Notes: generated by a model from the sequence alone, not told the origin. Numbered from the stretch's first letter, positions 29,666 to 40,324 are shown. The stretch is DNA of 64,000 nt from Crossaster papposus (GCA_037893245.1 JBAIAA010000008.1:2398001-2462000); one strand, 5' to 3'. Translations and numbers: made by a program.

Positions 29666-30940
29666 ATGGCAATGCATGATTACGAAAACCCGACCATGGG
29701 TTGCAATGATCGCATCATGGATCGTATTGCAGCCAGTAGTAATCTTAATCGAGCCTATCAACGGGTTAAACGTAACCAGGGAGCACCGGGAGTCGATGGA
29801 ATGACGACTCAAGCTCTTCATGACTATTTAAAGAACTACGGAAGAACCGTTACAACCCTGCTTAAAGACGGTCTTTGGAGGCCTCAACCGGTAAGGCGGG
29901 TAGTGATACCAAAACCGCAGGGAGGGGAACGGAATATGGGAATACCGACGGTACTGGATCGTTTAGTCCAGCAAGCCATTCAACAAGTACTGCAAACCGA
30001 CTGGGAACCCCGTTTTTCAGCGTATAGCTACGGATTCAGGCCGGGAAGGTCTGGGCACCAAACGATTAGGCAAGCCCAGCGATACATTCAGTCTGGTTAT
30101 GACTGGGTGGTGGATATCGACTTATCGAAATTCTTTGATAGGGTAAACCATGATCGTCTGATGGCGAAGCTGGCGGCCTACATGGACGACAAGGATATAT
30201 TAAGGCTGATTCGGCGGTTTCTCAATGCTGGTGTCATGGAGAATGGTGTTATCCACTATCGACGGGAAGGAACACCGCAAGGTGGGCCGCTCTCGCCAGT
30301 ATTGTCCAATATTGTGTTGGATGAATTGGATAAAGAGCTGGACAAGCGAGGTCTGCGGTACGTCAGGTATGCTGACGACTGTCGTGTTTTTGTTAAAAGC
30401 CGACGGGCAGCGCAGCGAGTCATGAATAGTCTGGTGAGGTTTATTGAAACCCGGATGAAGCTGAAAGTGAATCCAGATAAAAGTGCGGTAGCGCGGCCTT
30501 GGGAACGAACATTTCTGGGCTTCTCATTCACGCCAGCAGGAAAACTTGAACTTGCTGACAACAGCAAACGGCGTTTTAAGGTTGCTGTGAGGACGTTAAC
30601 CAGAAAATCAGGGCGGTCGTTCAAGCAACGATTAACAGCCCTGAATCGTTACCTTCGTGGATGGCGGCAGTATTTTGGAATAACGGATACACAGGGACAA
30701 TTAAGCTCGCTGGAGGCTTGGGTAAGAAGGCGTTTAAGATGTCTGATATGGTATCAGTGGAAAACGGCAAAACGACGTTTTAAAGGATTAAGGCGACTTG
30801 GAGTGTCGATCGCTTCAGCCAGTAAAGCCGTGGTATCAAGGAAGAAGTATTGGCGCATGAGTGCCTCACCTGCTCTGAGCAAAGCGTTTACTATTAAGCG
30901 TTTTGATCTGCTGGGACTGGAAAGATTACGTGTGGTTTAA
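29666..30940 (+). CDS. ltrA: Group II intron reverse transcriptase/maturase, copy L1
   Basis: The 424-residue protein has RT blocks IPKPQGGERNMGIPT, YGFRPGRSGHQTI, WVVDIDLSKFFDRVNHDRL, GTPQGGPLSPVLSNIVLDELD and the catalytic RYADDCRVF (YADD). A thumb/maturase X domain follows (LNRYLRGWRQYFG, WVRRRLRCLIWYQWK). There is no C-terminal endonuclease domain, as in class C introns. The frame is intact even though its own intron has lost its 5' part, so the enzyme could act in trans on L2. Confidence 0.93.
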   Translation: MAMHDYENPTMGCNDRIMDRIAASSNLNRAYQRVKRNQGAPGVDGMTTQALHDYLKNYGRTVTTLLKDGLWRPQPVRRVVIPKPQGGERNMGIPTVLDRLVQQAIQQVLQTDWEPRFSAYSYGFRPGRSGHQTIRQAQRYIQSGYDWVVDIDLSKFFDRVNHDRLMAKLAAYMDDKDILRLIRRFLNAGVMENGVIHYRREGTPQGGPLSPVLSNIVLDELDKELDKRGLRYVRYADDCRVFVKSRRAAQRVMNSLVRFIETRMKLKVNPDKSAVARPWERTFLGFSFTPAGKLELADNSKRRFKVAVRTLTRKSGRSFKQRLTALNRYLRGWRQYFGITDTQGQLSSLEAWVRRRLRCLIWYQWKTAKRRFKGLRRLGVSIASASKAVVSRKKYWRMSASPALSKAFTIKRFDLLGLERLRVV

Positions 30941-31020
30941 CTGGCCGAACCGCCCAGTGCGGACCCGCATGCTGGGTGGTGTGGGAGGAGTGGAGTCGCG
31001 AGGCTCCACCCTATCCCGAT
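29666..31020 (+). mobile_element. Group II intron L1, 5' ribozyme part deleted
   Basis: This copy begins exactly at the reverse-transcriptase ATG against IS903 copy 2, whereas the full copy (56567-58434) has about 510 further bases of ribozyme upstream. Domain V/VI are present at 30941-31020 (GAACCGCCCAG...CTGGGTGGT, then the GAGTGGAG...CTCCACCC stem) and end in CCCGAT. Without domains I-III it cannot splice. It is in antisense orientation to the 902-codon gene it truncated. Confidence 0.85.
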
Positions 31021-33719
31021 CCAGAGAGTGGTTTCGATAAACTCAGTTTAAAGCGACCGTCTTCAATCAGAGTGCTTCTCGAAAGAATGCCAAATTGAGG
31101 GGTATCAAGGCCAAACGCCGAACTTGCTGCCTTTGCAATGACAGCAGCTTTTAGGGAATCACTGCCATCCTGCTGTATCGCTTCGATGTATGCCTTTTGC
31201 ATGGTGTTATAAACATCGATGACTGTATTGAATGTATTGGCTTTTCTCAATGCTTTATCTTTACTCTGTCGCTTTACCATCATGGTGCCAGCTGTTGCAA
31301 TTTTTGCAGCGTCTTCAACACTATTTCTGGCAAGTTTACCGGCGAGAGGTACTACGTCTGTGCCTACTTTTGCAACACCGGACACGGTATGAATGCCCCC
31401 CATAGCCCGGCTGGATTTCTTCTTTAAGCTGATGTGACTTTCTTTCACTTCCCTGACATTGCTTAAGCTCTGGGTTAATTGATCAAAGTCGCTTTCACCC
31501 AGTGTGGCTTTATTCGCTTTAAGCAGTTTTTTTGTGTCATCGATACGTGTATTCATGGTCTTCTTGTTTTTTTTGCAATACCGAGCTTCCCTGAAATAAC
31601 CGCCAGCCCGTAGTCCTTCATCCAGGGGAATCAATGGAATGACGCTGGTGACAGATGCAGCTGCCTTGATAGCCGCATCACCGGTTACTTGTTTTTTCTT
31701 CCAGTGATCGTATCTTCTTAGCTGGTATAACGCCTCAATTTTTTCGGTGTTATTTTCAATAGTTGCAGTAATTGTGCTTCTCTCTGGTAGAGCGTTTGCT
31801 GCTTGTAGCTTCTGGAATAGCCTGTTTTTATCAATGGTTGTTTTATGCATACCAACAGGTAACAACATTTTTGTGTATTTTTTTCTTCTGATCTTATGCG
31901 CTCTTTTCTTCAAGCGGTTTTTGATGACCTTGGTTATCGTCCCTATGGACTTGTATTCCATGGTGATGCCATAGGCTCTAAGTGCTGGTTTTAATGTGTA
32001 TTTTATATAAGCAGGGTCTGAGAAATTCTCAAGGCTAATCACCTTGGGAATGCTGGCATCGTTAGGGAATATTGAGCGTAATGTTGTCAGTAAGCCATTA
32101 AGCTCGTCTCTGGGCTGATAACTTTTATGGCAGTGCCATAGTTTGGTAGCGTTATCTAGTATGACATTTCCTGACTCTCCCTGTATCAGGTGACTGACTC
32201 GGCCTAGGTCTTTAAAGGTGCTGAGGTTCATAGGTTCTGAAGTGTTATATCTATCAGAAAAAAGCTGCGTTTTTTCTTGTACATGGTGGGCTTGCTTGAT
32301 GCAATTTGCGCGCCTCACAATTTTGTGCCGTTTATAAACGGCCACGAGTGTCGCAAGTAGCGCACCACCGCCAGCGGCGGCAAAGTTGGTAGCGAGCGCT
32401 TCAGGGAGTTCTTCAAAGGGAGCAAGCCAGGTATCTGCCGCATCGAAACTGCTGGCAGGCACTTCCAGACTATCACTTGCGGTTTTAGTCGTAGTACCTG
32501 CTGTCATTACTTGTGTACCAAATAACTGTTCTAGGAGTGGACGGTTAACCTCAACGAGGTCCTCTTCCCCTATGGTTAATAGTCCAAGGCATTCAGTACT
32601 CATAAGTAGTCGCATATACTCTTGTAGTTGCATTGCTTCTGTAGGGGCTGACTGACTTGTTGGTGAAACTGAATTACTTGATTTAAGAGTTAGGGATTCA
32701 GAAGCAAGAGCTTGCGAAGCTGCACCTGTGTTCCGCGGCTCAACCGGGAATTGAGGGTTCATCTCATCGCTGAAAGTTTGAAATGATATAAGGGCATGCT
32801 GAGCAATGGCTGAGGTGCTTGGAGTATAACCTGCAAAACCAAGATTGGTATATTCTGTGGTGGCGGGCTTTACAACCAATGAGACATGAAGGCCTCTTTC
32901 TTTGGATGCTGCATACTCTGCTGTCCTGAGAGCAAGTTCTACATACTTCTTAGCTTCTTCAGTTGCAGTCTCTACGGGGTTTGTTACTTCTTTATAGCTG
33001 TCTGAAAATGTGAGAGGTGGCATTAGGAAGATAAGGTGTGTTAGATCAGGATTTTTCTCAAGGTGCGCTGGAACCATTGCGAGGAGTGTATTGAAGCCAT
33101 CTTGTGTTACTGTGTAGCTATAGAAGAGATGCTGATCTTCCTTAGCTCGCGCACTATTTTCTAGGGTAAAGGTTGGTATGCCTTCAGCCCTGAATACCAA
33201 ACCTTGCATACGATCATGAGTAAGTCCTGAAAAATCTACATGATCGTTTTTAGCGGCCTTACTGAGCGCCTCAAAGGAGTAGGAGAAAACCGGTTTAAGG
33301 CGGCTATCCAATCCACGGTGTTTATGAAACGATCTAACTGATTGATCAAAAAACAAATAAAAACTTCTGGCAACTACTGGTAATTTACTTTTTGGTGAGT
33401 TTTCAGTTGGCGCTGTTGCCACGAAAGCAGCCTGTGCATCAGTGTTGCTTTTTAATGCCTCAACAGTGTCCTTCCATACCTCTGAGGAGTTGTGTAAAGC
33501 AGGAAAGTATTGTGTCTTATTTGGTTGGCTACTGTTAGGAAACTTCCTTTTGTCTACAGTCAATGCATCATCATCATATATATTCAGAATTACTTCTGGT
33601 TTTCCTTCACCACTGATGTCAAAAGATGCCAGAGGGGCAGCAGCAACATAACTTTGATAAAGTAAGCAAGAGGAAATGGCAGCGTAAAGGGCTCGCAGGG
33701 GGAATGGGCTTCGTTTCAT
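31021..33719 (-). pseudogene. Large secreted protein of unknown function, 3' end cut by group II intron
   Basis: About 899 codons remain. A signal peptide is clear (residues 1-27, RALYAAISSCLLYQSYVAAA). Residues ~30-350 include FDQSVRSFHKHRG and GLTHDRMQGLVFRAEGIPTF. A hydrophobic segment lies near residue 450 (AAAGGGALLATLVAVY). The C-terminal half is very Lys/Arg-rich (KNRLKKRAHKIRRKKYTK) and ends with helical AMGGIHTVSGVAKVGTDVVPLAG. I recognise no domain. The final three codons before TAG come from the intron end (31011-31020), so the native C-terminus is missing. Surface or secreted interaction protein is a guess. Confidence 0.7.
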
Positions 33720-33749
33720 TATTTCACCTGTTCGATGGTTTCAATATTA

Positions 33750-34229
33750 CCTAAATCCTGCAAGACAAACTCCAACAGGTCAAACATACGCATTGATCAA
33801 ATCCTCCTGACTCCGATTATCCTGCTGTCGAGAAAATACTGGCCTTTTCAGTGGATTTTCATCGCCCGAACCATCGTATTTTTATTCATCTTACTCCTAT
33901 TCCTAATATCAGAGCGTAACAACACCTTCCGCATCAGCAGAATGTTTTTTCTAACCATCCGTTGTACGGCTATTTACAAACAGTCACCCACTGCCAGCCA
34001 AGCATCCCACTCCGTCTGGTAGAGATGCTCTTTGTTACTGGCAACGGTCAACTGTCTGCTACATGTTAACAATTTTCCAGCAACCCGTATCATATAGCAG
34101 CGAATGCTTTCCGGCTCCCACTTCATCAGCTGACGATTTCCACTGACCAGAGCCATCCAGCGTGTCGTATTGTAGGCCAGTATTGCACATTGCATAAGCG
34201 CACTGTTTGCCATGAAATGATCGGTTTTG
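33750..34229 (-). mobile_element. IS1380-family fragment H (variant 2, right end)
   Basis: Right terminus CCTAAATCCTGCAAG at 33750; the fragment covers the last ~85 transposase codons (TDHFMANSALMQCAILAYN to AVGDCL, minus strand, stop at 33974). At 34229 the unclassified IS N4 replaces the rest. Its sequence follows copy A (1948-3621), not the common variant. Confidence 0.85.
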
Positions 34230-34978
34230 GGCATGGTTCAAATCAAGTGAACACTTTCATGTCTATGGAGGCCATCAGTACAGCACATTTTCAGCAGGTT
34301 GATTATAATGCCAGGTTACTCAGCCTATCCTGTTATTTTGATCAACTTTAGAGCCTGTACATGCAAAGACGTTTATCCCCTGAATGCAAGAAATCTATTG
34401 GCCTACAGGCTATTTCCGAAAATAACATATCTCATATTGCCAGGCTGCATCAGGTGTGCAGAAACACTGTCTACACGCAAAAACAACTCACTCAATCGGC
34501 AGTCAATGAAGCCTTCATGGATCAAGATCCAGATGATCAGACTCTATTCCATCTACCGGTCACCAAAGCCTTCCTTCACCAGGTGGTACTGGGAATCTTA
34601 TGGATCTGCAAGGGAAGTTATCGCAGTGCGCAGATGTTCCTACATGACCTGTTTGACACGGATATGTGTATCGGAACCATTTTCAACATCCACAACCATG
34701 CTTGTCATAAAGCGTCTGAGATTAACGCCTCCTACGATCTTGGCTCAATCAGACAGAGCGCCTCTGATGAAATATATCACCGTAATAAGCCTCATTTAGC
34801 AGTCGTTGATATCGAAAGCCGTTACTGTGCGAGCCTTACACGAGAAGATAGCCGTGACGCAGAAACCTGGGCTATTCACCTCCTGGAGCTTACAGAGCAA
34901 GGCTTTCATCCCAAGGTTAATATCAGCGATCAAGCGCTCGGGATGAGTAATGCATTCAAAGAGATACTGCCAGACACT
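34230..34978 (+). mobile_element. Unclassified IS copy N4, left half
   Basis: Left end GGCATGGTTCAAATC at 34230. The transposase frame (from 34361) is identical in type to N3 for about 205 codons, up to EILPDTG, and is cut at 34978 by an IS903 end. The 3' half is absent. Confidence 0.85.
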
Positions 34979-35034
34979 GGCGTTGTTGCATAAATAAAGC
35001 TCAGCCTGATCGAGCCTGTATCCAGGCCTTTTTC
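34979..35034 (-). mobile_element. 56-bp IS903-type terminal fragment
   Basis: GGCGTTGTTGCATAAATAAAG through CCAGGCCTTTTTC matches the 3' terminus of the minus-strand IS903 copies. It is cut by IS6 copy 1 at 35035. The change G-to-C in TTGCATAAAT is shared with IS903 copy 2. Confidence 0.85.
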
Positions 35035-35848
35035 GGTTGTGTTGCAAACTGACACCAGCTGATGAAGGTGCTACTCTCTGATTCAAATTTTGCCGTTCAG
35101 CTGAGCTTTATTCCATGGATTTTTCCGGTCGCCACTATCCTGAGCATCTCATTCTCCAAACCATCCGTTGGTATTTACGCTACAGCCTGAGCTACCGGGA
35201 TCTGGAAGAAATATTGGAAGAGCGTGGCGTTGAGATTGATCACACGACACCTTATCGCTGGGTGCAGAAGTATGCGCCTCAACTAGAAGCGGAACATCGT
35301 AAGCGTCGCAATCCCTGCGGGAAGTCGTGGCGGATGGATGAAACCTATATCAAGATCAAAGGGGAATGGGTCTATCTCTACCGAGCCGTTGATACTGAAG
35401 GCAATACCGTTGATTTTCTACTGACGAAGTACCGGGATAAGAAAGCGGCTACCCGCTTTTTCAAAAAGGCCATTCGTCTCAATGGTCAGCCAGAGAAGGT
35501 CTCCATCGATAAGAGCGGCTCCAATACCTTTGCGCTGAAGGATATCAATACCGCCCTGAAAGAAGAGAAGAAAAAGCAGATAGAGATTCGACAGAGCAAG
35601 TACCTGAATAACCTGGTAGAGCAAGATCACAGGGGTATTAAGCGCCTGACAAAACCAATGATGGGCTTTCACAGCTTCAAAACAGCCAAAAATACGCTGA
35701 AGGGTATAGAGCTATGCCATATGATCAGGAAAGGCCAATATAAGAAAACGGAAGCAGCGAATGACTGGGAGTATTTCTACTCCCTGGCAGTCTAACTATG
35801 TCCAGAGAATAGCTCCGCTCAACTGTCTCCCGTAGATGCAACACAACC
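35035..35848 (+). mobile_element. IS6-family insertion sequence, copy 1 (814 bp)
   Basis: The terminal repeat is GGTTGTGTTGCA at the left and its inverse at the right. The 8-base flanks differ (CCTTTTTC and CGCCAGCG). Left of it is an IS903 end in minus orientation, and right of it a plus-orientation IS903 body, so it marks an inversion or deletion junction. Confidence 0.9.
35115..35795 (+). CDS. IS6-family transposase, copy 1
   Basis: The 226-residue DDE transposase has the IS26/IS6 blocks FSGRHYPEHLILQTIRWYLRY, YRDLEEILEERGVEIDHTT, WRMDETYIKIKGEW (first Asp), VSIDKSGSN (second Asp) and NNLVEQDHRGIKRLTKPMMGF (Glu). IS6 transposases act by replicative transposition and leave cointegrates or inversions. 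All three copies in the window encode the same protein. Confidence 0.93.
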   Translation: MDFSGRHYPEHLILQTIRWYLRYSLSYRDLEEILEERGVEIDHTTPYRWVQKYAPQLEAEHRKRRNPCGKSWRMDETYIKIKGEWVYLYRAVDTEGNTVDFLLTKYRDKKAATRFFKKAIRLNGQPEKVSIDKSGSNTFALKDINTALKEEKKKQIEIRQSKYLNNLVEQDHRGIKRLTKPMMGFHSFKTAKNTLKGIELCHMIRKGQYKKTEAANDWEYFYSLAV

Positions 35849-36711
35849 CGCCAGCGCCCATCCAAAAACGAGGTGCGCCGACACAATACTCGGATCTGGC
35901 GATTGAGACCTGCCTTATGCTCAGGCAGGTTTTTAGCTTACCGCTAAGGCAGACTGAAGGTTTTGCTAGATCTCTGGTTAAGCTCATGGGGTTACAGCTT
36001 AAAGTCCCTGATTACAGCACTCTCAGTAAGCGAAGCATCAAGTTATCATTGCAAAAGCTCATCGATACCTGTGAGCCTGGTTCTCACTTTCTGGTAGATA
36101 GCACAGGATTGAAGGTTTATGGCAAGGATGAATGGAATCAGGAAAAACACGGTACGAAGCCTAAACGTACTTGGCGAAAACTGCATTTAGCCATCGATGA
36201 AAATCATCATGTCGTTGCAAGTGACCTTACCGGAAAAGAGATAGGTGATACTTCAGTTTTGCCTAATCTGCTGGATCAAGTTGATGGATTTGAGGTTTTC
36301 ATGGCCGATGGAGCCTATGATAGCGACAAGGTTTATCAGCAAATTAAACAGAAGCAAGCTGCTGCTAAAATCGTGATTCCACCACCTAAAAATGCTGTGC
36401 CTGACAGTAGTCAGCACAATACACGAAACGAGGCAGTAGCCCTCATAAAAGAGCGAGGTCGCATGGCGTGGCAAGGGCTAACCGGATACGGCCTGAGAGC
36501 CTTGGTTGAATTGGCTATGCTTCGCTATAAAACCATTATCGGCTCAAAGATGAAAGCACGTGAACTACCTCAGCAAAAAACGGAGGCAGAGGTTTCCGTT
36601 CGCGTGTTGAACAGGATGACCGGTTTAGGGATGCCGATATCAGTTAAAGCTAGCTGAAAAAGGCCTGGATACAGGCTCGATCAGGCTGAGCTTTATTTAT
36701 TCAACAACGCC
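35849..36711 (+). pseudogene. IS903-type element, 5' end lost (copy 4)
   Basis: The frame from IS903 codon ~68 (APIQKRGAPTQYSDL) to the natural end (GMPISVKAS, stop at 36657) is intact, with FLVDSTGLKV and MADGAYDS. The N-terminal DNA-binding part and left end were removed at IS6 copy 1. The right terminus ends at 36711 (TTCAACAACGCC). Confidence 0.85.
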
Positions 36712-36749
36712 CATTCCTTCCAGGAATCAAGTGAATGCCAAAATGAACG

Positions 36750-36781
36750 TTTGCTACTGAAGCACACGCTTCAGTAGCAAA
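36750..36781. terminator. Hairpin downstream of hldE
   Basis: TTTGCTACTGAAGC and GCTTCAGTAGCAAA pair perfectly over 14 bases around ACAC, six bases after the hldE stop on the minus strand. The stem ends in A/T runs and can serve as a terminator, although a long T-tail is not seen. Confidence 0.75.
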
Positions 36782-36787
36782 TTCTAT

Positions 36788-38257
36788 TTACGAAGTGACA
36801 TCAGCCGTATGCTGCATTTTTACCTTTTTGTGCTCTGCCTTGATCTTTTCCACAATCGCCGTGGTCGAGCAGTTATCTAAAAATGACAGCACTTTAACCT
36901 CACCGCCGTAGGCATGCACAATAGGTGCACCCACGACTTCATCAAGGGAATAGTCACCGCCTTTCACCAATACTTCTGGCTGAATCTGACGGATCAAATT
37001 CTCTGGCGTATCTTCCTCAAAGCTCACCACCCAATCCACCGCTTCCAACCCGGCTAAAACCGCTTGGCGTTTATCAACAGGATTAATGGGTCGACCACTG
37101 CCTTTAAGGCGTTTCACCGAAGCATCGCTATTGACAGCCAACACCAAACGGTTACCCTGCTTGCGTGCCTGTTCAAGATAACCCACATGCCCTGCATGAA
37201 TAATATCAAAGCAGCCATTGGTAAAGACAATGCGCTCGCCATGGCTACGGGCATCTTCTATAGCGACTAGCAACTGCTCCGGTGTCAACACGCCGCGCTC
37301 AGCCCCTCGCTCACGATTCACCTCACGGCGTAATTCCGGCATGCTGACTGTCGACGTGCCCAACTTGCCCACAACAATACCGGCCGCAATATTGGCCAAT
37401 GCAGCAGCCTGCGCCAAAGAACTGCCTGCCGCCAGTGCTGCCGACAAAACAGAAATAACGGTATCGCCAGCACCCGTGACATCGAATACTTCACGCGCCC
37501 GCGCCGGAAAGTGCAACTCACTGCCTGTTTTTTGGATCAGCGTCATACCGTGCTCACTGCGGGTAATCAGCAACGCTTCCAGATCAAGCTCCTGCAGGAG
37601 TTTTTTGCCTTTTTCCACCAACACCTGCTCACTTTCACAGTGACCGACAACGGCTTCAAATTCCCCCAGATTGGGTGTAATGACTGTTGCGCCATGATAA
37701 CGGCTAAAATTTTTGCCTTTCGGGTCCGCCAAGACGGGAATCCCTTTTTCACGGGCCAAAGCAATAAGCTGAGGCAGGTTCTGAAGGGTGCCCTTATTGT
37801 AATCAGACAATACCAACGCCCCCACACCGTCCATTAAGGCTGCCGCTTTGGTCTCAATAATATCCCGGCTCAGTGTTTTGAAAGGCGCTTCATGATCAAG
37901 GCGCATCAATTGCTGATGCTGACTGATGACGCGCAGTTTGGTAATCGTTGGGGCATCCGATACCTCGGCAAAATCACAGTACACGCCTGCTGCTTTCAAC
38001 CGTGCCTCCAAACTTTCAGCGGCCTCATCGGCACCCGTAGCACCCACTAACCAGGCCGGTGAGCCCAGTGCAGCGATGCTCAATGCAACGTTGCCTGCAC
38101 CGCCTGGACGGTCTTCAATCTGCCCAATACGCACCACAGGCACGGGGGCTTCTGGTGAGATACGCGATGTGGCTCCATGCCAGTAACGGTCAAGCATCAC
38201 ATCGCCTACCACGAGCACCTTTGCATGATCAAAACGGGGCAGGGTTAATGTTGTCAT
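36788..38257 (-). CDS. hldE: Bifunctional D-glycero-beta-D-manno-heptose-7-phosphate kinase / 1-phosphate adenylyltransferase
   Basis: HldE makes ADP-heptose for the lipopolysaccharide inner core. The N-terminal ribokinase-like domain (about 1-325) has VLVVGDVMLDRYWHG, RPGGAGNVALSIAALG, VLADPKGKNFSRYHG and the catalytic FDVTGAGDT. The C-terminal nucleotidyltransferase domain (about 345-480) has FTNGCFDIIHAGHVGYLEQA and VKGGDYS. The 489 residues are slightly longer than usual because of a 15-residue tail. Its start overlaps the msbA stop (ATGA), which gives translational coupling. Confidence 0.97.
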   Translation of the reverse strand: MTTLTLPRFDHAKVLVVGDVMLDRYWHGATSRISPEAPVPVVRIGQIEDRPGGAGNVALSIAALGSPAWLVGATGADEAAESLEARLKAAGVYCDFAEVSDAPTITKLRVISQHQQLMRLDHEAPFKTLSRDIIETKAAALMDGVGALVLSDYNKGTLQNLPQLIALAREKGIPVLADPKGKNFSRYHGATVITPNLGEFEAVVGHCESEQVLVEKGKKLLQELDLEALLITRSEHGMTLIQKTGSELHFPARAREVFDVTGAGDTVISVLSAALAAGSSLAQAAALANIAAGIVVGKLGTSTVSMPELRREVNRERGAERGVLTPEQLLVAIEDARSHGERIVFTNGCFDIIHAGHVGYLEQARKQGNRLVLAVNSDASVKRLKGSGRPINPVDKRQAVLAGLEAVDWVVSFEEDTPENLIRQIQPEVLVKGGDYSLDEVVGAPIVHAYGGEVKVLSFLDNCSTTAIVEKIKAEHKKVKMQHTADVTS

Positions 38258-40053
38258 GCGTCCACTTCCTCCAGAATGACAGCTTCTTCAGCCTTTTCTT
38301 CTTTAAATTGCAGCTTGTGCAGTTTGGCGTAATGGCCGCCGTTTTTCAGCAGCTCACTGTGATGCCCGCTTTCAACGATGCGTCCGTGATCCATCACAAT
38401 GATCTTGTCAGCGTTTTCAATGGTCGACAGACGGTGTGCAATCACCAGCGTAGTACGACCTTTCATTACTTCGTCCAGCGCCGCCTGAATATGACGCTCG
38501 GACTCGGTATCCAGTGCTGAGGTCGCTTCATCCAGAATCAAAATAGGCGCATCTTTCAAAATAGCACGAGCAATGGCCAGACGCTGTCGCTGACCACCAG
38601 AAAGCAGCACCCCATCTTCCCCAACTAAAGTATGCATGCCTTCAGGCAAGTCCTTGATAAACTCGGTGGCATGAGCAGCTTTCGCAGCCAGACGAACATC
38701 TTCTTCCGCCCGATCACCCAACGCACCATACGCAATATTGCGGGCAATGGTGTCGTTGAACAGTGTCACACTTTGATTGACCAGTGCGATATGGCGACGG
38801 ATGTTTTTCAGGTTGTAGTGATTAAGGGATTCACCGTCTACCTGAATATCACCTTCTGTGTAATTATAAAAACGCGGCAGCAAACTGGCCAGAGTGGTTT
38901 TTCCCGAGCCGGATTTACCCACCAGAGCAACCGTCTGCCCTGGCTCTATGGTGAAGCTGATGTCTTTCAGCGCCGGTTTCTCAGCATTGGTGTAAGTGAA
39001 GCTCACATGGCGAAATTCTACCTTGCCTTCAACACGCTCAACAGCCAGATCACCCGTGTCTTTCTCTGACGCCTCATCCACCATTTCAAAGATGCTTTCT
39101 GCCGCTGCAATCCCTTTTTGAATATTAGAGTTCACTTCACTGAGCTGGCGGACGGGTTTAGGCAACAGAAAAGCCGCAGTAATAAACCCAATCAACGAGG
39201 CCGTTGTTGCATCGCCGCGCATCCACAACACAACGTACAGCAAGACCGCCAGAGCGCAGGAAACCAGAAATTGCAGGGTCGGCGTATGCACCGCAGAAGC
39301 ACGGGTCATTTTCAGATTCTGCCGGGTATTTTGTTCACTGACATCCAGGAAACGGCCTGTCTCATAGGACTCGCCCCCAAACCCCCTAACGACCCGATAC
39401 CCCTTAATGGTCTCCGACGTCACATGGGTTAAATCCCCCATGGAGTTCTGCACTTTCTTACTCAAGCCACGAAACTTTTTACTGGCCGTACTCACCACAA
39501 TCGCAATCAGTGGTGTAACGCCAATAAAAATCAGCGTTAACTGCCAGTTGGTGTAAAATAAAAAGCCCATAGTAAAAATAACGGTCAGGCCTTCTCGAAT
39601 CACCACTTTGATGGCATCCGTTGCAGCACCGGTGACCATGGTGACATTGTAGGTAATGCGAGCAATTAAGTGCCCTGAGTTACTGTTGTCATAATAACTG
39701 TTGGGGAGCCCCACCATATGATTAAACATCAGGCAGCGCAGGTCATGCACCACAGACATCGATACCTTCGCCAGATAGTAGTTTCCCAGAAAAGAGCCTA
39801 TACCCCGCACGAGAGCAACACACAGCATGGCTATGGGTACCCAGTAAATCGCTAAATCACTGGTACCATCAAGGACTTCAACAAAATATTCCAGCAGTTT
39901 AGCAACGGCAGGCTGGGAGGCGGCAAACAATACATAACCCACGATACTGACAGCAAACAGCCCCCAGTAAGGCTTTACATAGCCCAGCAGGCGCATATAA
40001 ATGTGCAGCCCACTGCTATTGCTATTGGTATTGGTATTGGTAGATTCAGACAT
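38254..40053 (-). CDS. msbA: Lipid A export permease/ATP-binding protein MsbA
   Basis: MsbA is a homodimeric inner-membrane ABC exporter that flips lipid A-core. The membrane domain (about 1-320) is followed by an ATPase domain with Walker A LVGKSGSGKTTLAS, signature LLSGGQRQRLAIARAIL, Walker B ILILDEATSALD and His-loop IAHRLSTIENAD. ATG 40053 (MSESTNTN) fits the family start; a GTG at 40122 would add 23 residues with no homologous match. No strong ribosome site precedes either. The Asn/Thr/Ser-rich start is unusual. Operon with hldE fits lipopolysaccharide assembly. Confidence 0.96.
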   Translation of the reverse strand: MSESTNTNTNSNSSGLHIYMRLLGYVKPYWGLFAVSIVGYVLFAASQPAVAKLLEYFVEVLDGTSDLAIYWVPIAMLCVALVRGIGSFLGNYYLAKVSMSVVHDLRCLMFNHMVGLPNSYYDNSNSGHLIARITYNVTMVTGAATDAIKVVIREGLTVIFTMGFLFYTNWQLTLIFIGVTPLIAIVVSTASKKFRGLSKKVQNSMGDLTHVTSETIKGYRVVRGFGGESYETGRFLDVSEQNTRQNLKMTRASAVHTPTLQFLVSCALAVLLYVVLWMRGDATTASLIGFITAAFLLPKPVRQLSEVNSNIQKGIAAAESIFEMVDEASEKDTGDLAVERVEGKVEFRHVSFTYTNAEKPALKDISFTIEPGQTVALVGKSGSGKTTLASLLPRFYNYTEGDIQVDGESLNHYNLKNIRRHIALVNQSVTLFNDTIARNIAYGALGDRAEEDVRLAAKAAHATEFIKDLPEGMHTLVGEDGVLLSGGQRQRLAIARAILKDAPILILDEATSALDTESERHIQAALDEVMKGRTTLVIAHRLSTIENADKIIVMDHGRIVESGHHSELLKNGGHYAKLHKLQFKEEKAEEAVILEEVDA

Positions 40054-40324
40054 AATCGATAATTTATACAATCCGAAGAGCCGGTGTGACACACGCTGTC
40101 TGCGCATAAAACCGGCAGACACGAGGAACGACAGCTCTGTTAAATGGGCGAAAGATGCATTCTAGCATATTGGTTTTTTTCTGTATGGGGTAAGATTGGC
40201 GGCCTTTAAGGGGGCAACAGCTTCTGGCTGTAGATACAACCCGCAACATAGCTTCTAAAAGCGACTATCCTATTCGTACTCCCACGAACAGCGTCAGTCC
40301 AGATACCGAATTGAGAGAACGCAA

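Noticed and set aside
29666..31020. Retron or other defence-associated reverse transcriptase
   Set aside because: The protein has a maturase domain and is followed by intron domains V and VI; a near-identical copy sits in a complete group II intron at 56567-58434.
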